Assembly: GCF_001570405.1 (NCBI RefSeq)
Contig: NZ_BBYM01000051.1
Coordinates: forward strand, 1 to 49,058
Source: Microtetraspora niveoalba
Lineage (GTDB): Bacteria; Actinomycetota; Actinomycetes; Streptosporangiales; Streptosporangiaceae
Length of the DNA: 49,058 nucleotides
Direction: 5' to 3'
The notes under the pieces are model-generated. The model did no database searches. It was given only the letters and a program-made list of their open reading frames with translations, and was not told the DNA's origin. Positions 33,157 through 39,524 of the stretch are shown one piece after another (the stretch's first letter is position 1; every line of letters starts with the position of its first letter). A program made the translations under genes and the position numbers.

Positions 33157-33525
33157 ATGGTCAAGAAGACGGGACGACCGGGTTACCTCCAGATCGCCGA
33201 CGATCTGCGCGAACAGATCCGCGGCGGCGCTCTCGCGCCCGGCTCCCCGTTGCCATCGACCGCCCAGCTCGCCGAGCAGTACGACGCCTCGCTGAGCGTC
33301 GTGAAGATGGCGGTCGGGATCTTGCGGAACGAGGGCCTGGTCATCGGCCAGCAGGGCAAGGGCGTCTTCGTTCGGGAGAACGAGCAGCCCGATACCGGCG
33401 ACGTCCAGGAAAGGCCGGCTACGGATCTGGCGAGCGAGGTCATCGAGCTACGCACCGCCGTACGGGACCTGTCCGAACGACTGGCGCGGGTCGAGTCCAC
33501 CCTGTCTCGGCGATCCGAGACGTAG
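33157..33525 (+). CDS. GntR-family repressor, KorSA-like
   Basis: The 122-residue protein has an N-terminal winged helix (YLQIADDLREQIRGG, LPSTAQLAEQYDAS, VKMAVGILRNEGLV, GKGVFV) and a short C-terminal helix (LRTAVRDLSERLARVES) that should dimerise as a coiled coil. There is no ligand-binding domain, as in KorSA of pSAM2, which silences transfer and replication genes. It is divergent from the transfer operon. ATG at 33157 is chosen because the fold begins there. Confidence 0.88.
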   Translation: MVKKTGRPGYLQIADDLREQIRGGALAPGSPLPSTAQLAEQYDASLSVVKMAVGILRNEGLVIGQQGKGVFVRENEQPDTGDVQERPATDLASEVIELRTAVRDLSERLARVESTLSRRSET

Positions 33526-33706
33526 GGCCGCCGTTCCGGACATGCAGACCGGTGACGCGCCGGGCGGCCCGGGCCGACGAGTCACCGGAGGCGAAACCCC
33601 GGCGCATGGCCTTGTCCTCGCGCTTGATGCCGACGATGACAGCTACGAAGCCGACGATGACGGCCGCGGTGAGCGTCAGGGCGATGATCAGGGGCAGGGC
33701 GCTCAC
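33440..33706 (-). CDS. Small membrane protein
   Basis: The 88-residue frame begins with one TM helix (ALPLIIALTLTAAVIVGFVAVIVGI) followed by a basic tail. Its GTG overlaps the stop of the upstream small gene by 3 bp (GTGA), indicating coupling. The 3' end overlaps the korSA end by 86 bp on the other strand. Function is unknown. Confidence 0.6.
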   Translation of the reverse strand: MSALPLIIALTLTAAVIVGFVAVIVGIKREDKAMRRGFASGDSSARAARRVTGLHVRNGGPTSRIAETGWTRPAPVVRTGPVRRCVAR

Positions 33707-33921
33707 GACCAGATCACCCCAGCCTGCGCGAAGCCGATCGGGCCGCGCGGGGGACGCCGGGTCACGGCGCGCCGCTTGTTCTCCTTGCGCCGGGCCGTCT
33801 GACGGCGGGTCCACCGGTCGCGGGCCAGGCACTTACGGCAGCGGATCTGCCCCTGTTCCAGGAGCGCGCCGCAGTCGCAGCCGGGGGTCTCCTCGGGCGG
33901 GTTGATCGTCGCGTTTGTCAT
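33703..33921 (-). CDS. Small zinc-ribbon protein
   Basis: The 72-residue protein has a four-Cys Zn site (CDCGALLEQGQIRCRKC) and a basic Arg/Lys-rich tail, suggesting nucleic-acid binding. ATG at 33921 stands 9 bp after AAAGGAG. It is coupled to the small membrane protein gene downstream. Confidence 0.65.
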   Translation of the reverse strand: MTNATINPPEETPGCDCGALLEQGQIRCRKCLARDRWTRRQTARRKENKRRAVTRRPPRGPIGFAQAGVIWS

Positions 33922-34002
33922 GCTCACATCTCCTTTCGTCGCGGTCGGTGCTGCGTTGTGACACCGAGATTGCGGCGAAAGGGCAGGACGAGATCACTAC
34001 AC

Positions 34003-34029
34003 GACGGGACATGTTCAAGACGTCCCGTC
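34003..34029. promoter_or_regulatory. Imperfect 27-bp palindrome (operator site A)
   Basis: The outer arms GACGGGAC and GTCCCGTC are perfect, and the interior has GACATG and GACGTC 11 bp apart. It lies 45 bp upstream of the HTH-DUF5919/Nudix operon. It is a diverged form of the GACGTC-N4-GACGTC arrangement at 35.9 and 36.8 kb. Confidence 0.5.
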
Positions 34030-34073
34030 TACGATTGCCAGGTCCCTGGACGTCCTCGAACGTGGCAGGTGAG

Positions 34074-34814
34074 ATGGCGAACGAGCGGTTACGCGCGGCA
34101 CTTCTGGAACGCGGGGTGAGCATCGCCGATCTGGCGACCGCCATCGAAGTGGACCCCAAGACGGTCGAGCGGTGGATCACCAAAGGCCGCGCACCGTATC
34201 GAAAGCACCGATACGCAGTGGCGACGCACCTGGGGATGGACGAGAGCTATCTCTGGCCCGAGGCCCTGACTCGCGAACAGGTCGCCTCAGCCTCAGAGAG
34301 CGAGATCGTCACCGTCTACCCGCACCGCTGGGTCGTACCAAGGGACGCATGGGGACGTCTGTTCGCCCAGGCGCAAAGTGAGATCGGCGTGCTCGTCTAC
34401 AGCGGCCTGTTCCTCGCCGACGACGCGGGCATCATGCGGATGTTCAGCGAGAAGGCCGGCGCTGGAGTGCGGGTGCGGATCCTGCTCGGCGACCCGGATT
34501 GTGCGGAGGTCGCGCAGCGCGGTGCGGACGAGGGCATCGACGACGGCATGGCTGCCAGGATCCGCAACGCCCTCGTGCTCTACCGGCCGATCCTCGGGCT
34601 CGCCGGGGTGGAGATCCGGCTGCACCGGACCGTGCTGTACAACTCGATCTACCGCGGGGACGATCAGTTTCTCGTCAACACGCATGCGTACGGCACACCC
34701 GCTGGCAACGCGCCCGTCCTGCACCTGCGCAAGGTCCTCGGCGGCGGCATGGTCGCCACCTACGCCGAGAGTTTCGAGCGGGTGTGGGACCAGGCCACAC
34801 CGGTAGAGTCCTGA
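34074..34814 (+). CDS. HTH-DUF5919 protein, copy 1
   Basis: The 246-residue protein has an XRE-like N-terminal helix-turn-helix (LRAALLERGVSIADLATAIEVDPKTVERWI) and a C-terminal DUF5919 domain (VYPHRWVVPRDAW, YSGLFLADDAGIM, VRILLGDPDCAEVA, RLHRTVLYNSIYR, NTHAYGTP). The C-terminal fold is thought to be phospholipase D-like but a full HKD motif is not present. ATG at 34074 follows AGGTGAG. The Nudix gene starts 2 bp past its stop. It is a clear paralogue of the protein at 36877. Confidence 0.85.
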   Translation: MANERLRAALLERGVSIADLATAIEVDPKTVERWITKGRAPYRKHRYAVATHLGMDESYLWPEALTREQVASASESEIVTVYPHRWVVPRDAWGRLFAQAQSEIGVLVYSGLFLADDAGIMRMFSEKAGAGVRVRILLGDPDCAEVAQRGADEGIDDGMAARIRNALVLYRPILGLAGVEIRLHRTVLYNSIYRGDDQFLVNTHAYGTPAGNAPVLHLRKVLGGGMVATYAESFERVWDQATPVES

Positions 34815-34816
34815 CC

Positions 34817-35293
34817 ATGGCGCGCCGGATCGACTTCTACGACGACCCCCAGGCCCCGAAACCGAACAGCCTCGTCCCGTCCGTGAACGTCGTGGTCACC
34901 AACGACGCGGGGGACATCCTGATGATCCGCCGCTCAGATAACGGCAACTGGGCCGTCCCCGGCGGCGCGATCGACCTGGGCGAATCCCTGCCGCAGGCCG
35001 CCGTACGCGAGACCCTCGAAGAGACCGGCATCGTCTGCGAGATCACGGGCCTTGTCGGCACCTACACCGACCCCAAGCACGTGATCCTCTACACGTCCGA
35101 CGGCGAGGCCAGGCAAGAGTTCTCCATCGTGCTCACCGCCCGTGCCGTCGATGGCGAGCCGACCCCGAGCGACGAGTCCCGCGAAGTCCGCTGGGTGCCC
35201 CGTGACGAGGTCGAAGCACTTTCGATGGACCGCTCAATGCGTCTGCGCATCGGCCACTACCTAGCAGGTCAGGCTCTACCTCACATCGGCTAG
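34817..35293 (+). CDS. Nudix hydrolase
   Basis: The 158-residue protein has a canonical Nudix box (GGAIDLGESLPQAAVRETLEETGI matches Gx5Ex7REUxEExGU; shown only to name its residues G, E, R, E, E, G). It hydrolyses a nucleoside diphosphate derivative; the substrate is unknown. It is coupled to HTH-DUF5919 copy 1 with a 2-bp gap, and its 3' end overlaps the convergent HD gene by 18 bp. Nudix and HD hydrolases recur together in AICEs. Confidence 0.92.
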   Translation: MARRIDFYDDPQAPKPNSLVPSVNVVVTNDAGDILMIRRSDNGNWAVPGGAIDLGESLPQAAVRETLEETGIVCEITGLVGTYTDPKHVILYTSDGEARQEFSIVLTARAVDGEPTPSDESREVRWVPRDEVEALSMDRSMRLRIGHYLAGQALPHIG

Positions 35294-35845
35294 CGCGGCC
35301 TTGACCGCCTGGACAGCGGCGTGGATGCAGGGCGTTGACGCGGTGATCGAGCGGCTGACCAGGTGCTCGGGGCCGTAGCGGGAATGGATCTCGGCCAGAC
35401 GCTCGGCGACGTCGAGGTGTCGTCCGTCGGGGCCGGTGGTCATGTCGCAGTAGGTGAGCGCGTCCATCAGGTCGGGCCGCTCGGGCGCGAACTCTTTGGT
35501 CAAGACGTCGAACAGGCCGCGTTCGGTCGCCTCCTTGACGGCGCAGGAGTGATGCGCGACCAGGCGGTAAAGCGTCTCGTCGGCCTGGGCGACATCGCGC
35601 AGGTAACGCGCACCGTCGAGGGGATGGAACCCGGTGTCGACGAGTTCGGGCGAGTAGCCGATGTCATGCAGGTACGCGGCGGCGGTGAGGGTGTCGGTGT
35701 CGTCGCGGAGGATCGGAGCCAGCGAGGCCGCGCGCGCGGCGACGCCTTGCGTATGCGCCCACCGTCGAGGGAGGGGCTTCTCAAGAAGCTGTCTGGCCAG
35801 GTCGCGCGCCCACTCAGCTTGTGTCACGCCCTCGACAATAGGCAT
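35276..35845 (-). CDS. HD-domain phosphohydrolase
   Basis: The 189-residue protein has the HD metal site: RWAHTQGVAARA, YLHDIGYS (HD pair), LVAHHSC and LTYCDMTTGPDG with a further Asp. It probably removes phosphate from a nucleotide. ATG at 35845 begins the conserved sequence; a TTG 5 codons upstream is possible. A perfect 26-bp palindrome lies 29 bp upstream of the start, so it is likely repressed by the double GntR protein or its paralogue network. Confidence 0.85.
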   Translation of the reverse strand: MPIVEGVTQAEWARDLARQLLEKPLPRRWAHTQGVAARAASLAPILRDDTDTLTAAAYLHDIGYSPELVDTGFHPLDGARYLRDVAQADETLYRLVAHHSCAVKEATERGLFDVLTKEFAPERPDLMDALTYCDMTTGPDGRHLDVAERLAEIHSRYGPEHLVSRSITASTPCIHAAVQAVKAALADVR

Positions 35846-35873
35846 CAAACCCCCGAACAAGCCCAGAGCGTTC

Positions 35874-35899
35874 GGTGAGACGTCCTAGGACGTCTCACC
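35874..35899. promoter_or_regulatory. Perfect 26-bp palindrome (operator site B)
   Basis: GGTGAGACGTCCT is followed directly by its reverse complement AGGACGTCTCACC. It contains GACGTC twice, 10 bp apart (35879 and 35889), that is, on the same face of the helix. It lies between the HD gene start and the stop of the double GntR gene. Confidence 0.75.
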
Positions 35900-35906
35900 C
35901 TGAACG

Positions 35907-36383
35907 TCACTGCGAGGAGCGTACGAACCGGCCCTTGCCGTGCCGGGACACGATCAGCCCCTCGCTCTCCAACTCCGCGAACGCCTGCCGTACCGTGCTG
36001 CGGGCCGCGGAGAACAGCCAGCGAAGTTCGGCCTCACTGGGAAGGGCGTCGCCCGGTCCGAGCTCGCCCCGCTCGATCCGGCCGCGCAAGCTCTTGGCGA
36101 TCTCCTGGTAGCGATACGAGACCTCGGCCTCCTGCGCGGCGGGCCGCACGATCCGCCCCTTGGACGGGACCGTGAGGATCAACCCGCCCTCCTCCAGGGC
36201 CGTCAACGCCCGACGGACCGTGTTCCGCGCCACATAGAACTCCGCCGACAGGACCGCCTCTGACGGCAACGTCGACCCGGGGGCGTACTCGCCCGAGGCG
36301 ATCCGATGGCGCAGCCGTTCGGCGATCTGGGCGTAGATGCGCCAGCCGGTCAGCGGCCTTGCGGGCTGATCAAGAGTGGGCAC
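35907..36383 (-). CDS. Double winged-helix GntR-family regulator
   Basis: The 158-residue protein consists almost entirely of two consecutive GntR winged helices. The first is IYAQIAERLRHRIASGEYAPG, LPSEAVLSAEF, NTVRRALTALEEGGLI; the second is YQEIAKSLRGRIERGELGPG, LPSEAELRWLF, STVRQAFAELESEGLI, GKGRFV. There is no effector-binding domain. Normal GntR proteins have one such domain and bind as dimers. The GTG start lies inside the end of the upstream gene (14-bp overlap), so the two are coupled. Confidence 0.85.
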   Translation of the reverse strand: MPTLDQPARPLTGWRIYAQIAERLRHRIASGEYAPGSTLPSEAVLSAEFYVARNTVRRALTALEEGGLILTVPSKGRIVRPAAQEAEVSYRYQEIAKSLRGRIERGELGPGDALPSEAELRWLFSAARSTVRQAFAELESEGLIVSRHGKGRFVRSSQ

Positions 36384-36783
36384 CGATGACCTTGTCCAGG
36401 TCGAAGCCGATCTCACCCTGTTCCCCCTCGCGCCAGCCCTCTCGCGCGGCCTGCTCGATCCGATCGGCCGCCGGCACGAGGCGTAGGCACGACACCCGCT
36501 CATCGCCCCTGTCGCCCCAGTAGAACCACAGGAACGCCAGGTGGACGAAGACCCGGCGGGGACGAAATCGGCTGTCCGGAACGTCCAGCGCGGGGCGCCC
36601 GCTCTGGTCGACGAGCAGGACCGTGACGATGCCCCTGCGCTTGAGTTCGGCGCGCAGTTCCTCCAACAGCTGTTGCTGGTAGGCGCGCTGCTGAATCTTG
36701 ATCACGTTCACGATCGGTGACGCTCCTTCGGCTCGGAGATAGGCGGCTGTGGCCGCTTCCCTGTGCCGACGAGCTTCCGTCAC
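36370..36783 (-). CDS. Conserved AICE hypothetical protein
   Basis: The 137-residue protein has a helical N-terminus (NVIKIQQRAYQQQLLEELRAELKRRG), a central strand (VTVLLVDQSGRPALDV) and a Trp/Phe-rich segment (FVHLAFLWFYWGDRG). The family is not recognised by me beyond recurrent presence in these elements. GTG at 36783 has no ribosome site; a TAGAGA box 10 bp upstream suggests a leaderless message. Operator site C lies just upstream. Confidence 0.65.
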   Translation of the reverse strand: MTEARRHREAATAAYLRAEGASPIVNVIKIQQRAYQQQLLEELRAELKRRGIVTVLLVDQSGRPALDVPDSRFRPRRVFVHLAFLWFYWGDRGDERVSCLRLVPAADRIEQAAREGWREGEQGEIGFDLDKVIGAHS

Positions 36784-36810
36784 GGGCCGGAATCTCTACA
36801 CCACGACTAG

Positions 36811-36830
36811 GGGACGTCTAGGGACGTCTC
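36811..36830. promoter_or_regulatory. Double GACGTC operator between divergent genes (operator site C)
   Basis: Two 10-bp units, GGGACGTCTA and GGGACGTCTC, lie in tandem, so GACGTC occurs at 36813 and 36823. The spacing equals that in site B. The site sits between the divergent minus-strand GntR operon and the plus-strand HTH-DUF5919 copy 2, overlapping the likely promoters of both. Confidence 0.7.
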
Positions 36831-36876
36831 GTGTTAGCGTCGCGCACAGAGCCGATCCCTCAGGAGGTACGCCCCC

Positions 36877-37608
36877 GTGAGTGAGAACCTTCGCCGCGCC
36901 CTCGCCGCCGCCAGGATCCAGGCCGTCGACGTCGCCGCCGCTCTCGCCGTCGACCCCAAGACCGTGAACCGCTGGCTGAAGGGCCGCATCCCCTACCCAC
37001 GCCACCGCTGGGCCGTCGCTGATCTCCTCCAAGTCGACGAGGCCGAGCTATGGCCCGAGGTTGCGTCAGGTCGGCCGATCTCCGACGACGTCCAGGCTGT
37101 CTACCCCCACCGCTGGGCTGTGCCGCAATCCGTCTGGCGACGCCTCTTCCAGGAAGCTGCGGCGAGGATCGACATCCTGACCTACAGCGGCCTGTTCCTC
37201 GCGGAGGACGCGGGCATGGTTCGGGTGCTGCGGGAGCGAGCGCGCGCAGGCATTGAGGTCCGGGTTCTCCTCGGCGATCCAGACAGCCCCGAGGTAGCCG
37301 CCCGAGGGCAAGACGAGGGCATCGGCCCCGACGTCATGGCCGCCAGGATCAGGAACGCCGTCGCCCTCTATCGCCAACTCCAGCACGTCGAAGGCGTCGA
37401 GATCCGGCTACACAGGACCGTGCTCTACAACTCGATCTATCGCGCCGACGACGACCTTCTCGTCAACATCCACGCCTACGGCACCCCAGCGGCTCAGGCA
37501 CCGATCATCCACGTACGAGCCACCGAGGACGAGGGAACCGCAGCGGTCTACCTCGCCAGCCTCGAACGAGTCTGGGCAACGGCGGAACCAGTCGACAGCA
37601 TGTGCTGA
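36877..37608 (+). CDS. HTH-DUF5919 protein, copy 2
   Basis: The 243-residue paralogue of the protein at 34074 has the same plan: helix-turn-helix (LRRALAAARIQAVDVAAALAVDPKTVNRWL) and DUF5919 (VYPHRWAVPQSVW, YSGLFLAEDAGMV, VRVLLGDPDSPEVAARG, RLHRTVLYNSIYRADD, NIHAYGTP). GTG at 36877 follows AGGAGG. It is not followed by a hydrolase gene. Confidence 0.85.
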   Translation: MSENLRRALAAARIQAVDVAAALAVDPKTVNRWLKGRIPYPRHRWAVADLLQVDEAELWPEVASGRPISDDVQAVYPHRWAVPQSVWRRLFQEAAARIDILTYSGLFLAEDAGMVRVLRERARAGIEVRVLLGDPDSPEVAARGQDEGIGPDVMAARIRNAVALYRQLQHVEGVEIRLHRTVLYNSIYRADDDLLVNIHAYGTPAAQAPIIHVRATEDEGTAAVYLASLERVWATAEPVDSMC

Positions 37609-37820
37609 CCCGGTCTGGCATTCATGATCGAAAGCAACTTTTCTTCTCGGCATCAAGGGCAGCCCGCCTGCGGCGGCCTGCCGCGCGTCCGGGCGGTCTG
37701 CTGGCCGCGCTGCGGCTCTCCGGCCGGTCGCGGCCAGCACCGCCCGCGCGCCAGCAGTACACAGGTCCCGGCTCCCGGCGATATGGCTAAATTTCCGGTA
37801 GCGCGTCGTAGGGTCTGCTC

Positions 37821-38915
37821 ATGGCAGATGCAAGGCTTTGCTCGTTCGAGGGCTGCGAGCGCGTGGCGAAGTACGGCACCCTATGCCAGGGGCACTACAA
37901 GCAGAAGAACCAGGGACAGGAACTTGCACCGCTCCGGACGCTTGGTGGGCAGCCCAGGTTCTGCGAGTTTGATGGCTGCGAACGCCCACACCTCGCTAAG
38001 GGTTTGTGTAGAGCTCACTATCAGCAATATAAAGCCGGAAAGGAGCTCAGACCGGTTCGCCCTATGAAGGCTTCAGGCAAGCTTTGTGAGTTCGAAGGGT
38101 GCGGTCGGGCCCACCAAGCCAAAGGTCTGTGCAGCGCCCACTATCAGCAATTCGTCAAGTCTGGAAATCTTACTCCGCTGTACGAATGGCTCATTTCCCC
38201 AGATGCTAGATGTGGCGCTACGCCGTCCTGTGATCGGCCCGTTTACACCTCTTCGCTCTGTAGAACACACTATGAACAGAGGAAGCGGGGGGTGCCGTTT
38301 GCGATCCTGAAGCCACTTGTCAATCCAGAGGGCACCTGCGCCGGCCCTGAATGTAAAAAAGAGGCTGAGGGGGAAGGCCGGCTATGCAGATCACATACAC
38401 TTATCAAGAGGCGAGGTGAAGCGTTGTTCCCTCTAATCTTAAAAACGCGATCGGCGGATCTTCCTGACCTGATCGCACGGGGCGTCTACTGGTGCACGTC
38501 TTGCCAGCAGGAATTACCACTATCGGCTTTCGTCATTGACGGTCAGCGTAAGCTTCCGCGGAGTCGCTGCAGGTTATGTTTGGGTATCGAAACCAGAGCA
38601 GAAAAGCACCGACGGTCCTTTTTGGAGATACTAACTCTTTTTGAGTATCAGAACTACACGTGTGCAACCTGCGTCAATCGCCACACGGACGACAATGGAC
38701 TCCATCTTGATCACGACCACAGGTGTTGTCCCAAGAAGGGTGAGTCCTGCGGAAAGTGTATACGGGGGCTGCTGTGCTGGACCTGTAACGCGGGGGCTCT
38801 TCCCTGGTATGAGCGTATGCGAGGAATCATCGAGCCTGTGGGGCTGATGGAATCTTATCTAAATCATCCTCCTGCGCTCTTGGCTGGCCTAATATCCGGC
38901 AAGAGCTTTGCTTAA
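37821..38915 (+). CDS. Zinc-repeat protein with C-terminal endonuclease VII domain
   Basis: The 364-residue protein has five N-terminal repeats of about 40-47 residues, each with two Cys, then a Cys and a His (for example CEFDGCERPHLAKGLCRAHY), which should bind one Zn each. A further CxxC pair (YWCTSCQQELP, then CRLC) precedes a C-terminal recombination endonuclease VII (His-Me finger) domain: CATC, GLHLDHDHRCC, IRGLLCWTCNAG. Phage T4 endonuclease VII resolves Holliday junctions; this domain also appears in prokaryotic nucleases of unknown role. Codon use is clearly less GC-rich than in the core genes, pointing to recent transfer. A TAGGGT box 7 bp before the ATG suggests a leaderless message. 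Confidence 0.75.
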   Translation: MADARLCSFEGCERVAKYGTLCQGHYKQKNQGQELAPLRTLGGQPRFCEFDGCERPHLAKGLCRAHYQQYKAGKELRPVRPMKASGKLCEFEGCGRAHQAKGLCSAHYQQFVKSGNLTPLYEWLISPDARCGATPSCDRPVYTSSLCRTHYEQRKRGVPFAILKPLVNPEGTCAGPECKKEAEGEGRLCRSHTLIKRRGEALFPLILKTRSADLPDLIARGVYWCTSCQQELPLSAFVIDGQRKLPRSRCRLCLGIETRAEKHRRSFLEILTLFEYQNYTCATCVNRHTDDNGLHLDHDHRCCPKKGESCGKCIRGLLCWTCNAGALPWYERMRGIIEPVGLMESYLNHPPALLAGLISGKSFA

Positions 38916-39028
38916 TTTGCGAGTGTCAATAAAGGTCCTTAATGCTCCAGTGGGGCGTCTGAGGACGGCAGGTGGAGGAGGCAGGAAGCTGCCATCCGCA
39001 ACTCGAGATTTGTCTGGTTGTCTTGCTA

Positions 39029-39440
39029 TTACTGCCGCGTGGCTTCCGGTTTTCGGGCCTGGCGGCCCTGCGGTCCGGGTCCACTTGGCACCGAATAACT
39101 AGGGCGGTCATAGCGCCGAGCGCTACAGCTCATCACGATCGGGGGAGCTCGGAACTTCAAAAACTCACCATCCACCGGTGACCCGTCGGCTTGCATGCCA
39201 CGCCAGCGCCTTGCGCACAGCAGTTCCACCAGCTCACCCAGCTGCCAGGTCGAGCAACGCGGCCGCCACCGTGCGATCCCCCGCGAATCGTGGTCAGCCA
39301 GCGCAGCGGACTGCCGTGACTGAGCCAGATCGTTCCCAGGATCGCGTGATCACGCGGCAGCGCCGCCCGTAATGCCGCCAGCCTGGCATTACGGTTCAGA
39401 TCGCTCCCGCGACAAGCCGTTGCTACTCTGACCCACGGAC
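39029..39440 (-). pseudogene. Decayed coding remnant, unknown family
   Basis: On the minus strand one frame reads protein-like sequence (ARLAALRAALPRDHAILGTI, then WLSHGSPLRWLTTIRG) and a shifted frame continues it (DRTVAAALLDLA, GELVELLCARRWRGMQADGS, PVDGEFLKFRAPP). At least one frameshift separates the two and no start fits. The interval 38916-39524 has no intact gene; it also contains a 10-bp hairpin (CCGTAATGCC/GGCATTACGG, 39367-39394). Confidence 0.3.
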
Positions 39441-39524
39441 GTGCTCCTAGTGTGTTGGGACACCAAAAATGCGCTCCAGCTACCCGACGACAGAGTTATC
39501 CCTGATGCTGGCGCGGGGTGGGGA

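Larger units (their letters stand above)
26085..37608. mobile_element. Actinomycete integrative and conjugative element (AICE), pSAM2-type; right end uncertain
   Basis: The region carries every hallmark AICE function: tyrosine integrase next to a tRNA, excisionase, RepSA-type rolling-circle initiator, DUF2637 spread protein, FtsK-like TraSA and GntR-type KorSA, in the usual order. The left boundary is the tRNA-Thr 3' end. I could not find a repeat of the tRNA 3' segment to the right, so the true right end may be anywhere from about 37.6 kb to beyond the window; the given end marks the last gene clearly typical of the element. Confidence 0.85.

Noticed and set aside
36740-36747. AGGCGGCT as a candidate right attachment site
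   Set aside because: Only 8 bp are shared with the tRNA-Thr 3' end, without the T-arm sequence, and it lies inside an intact gene.
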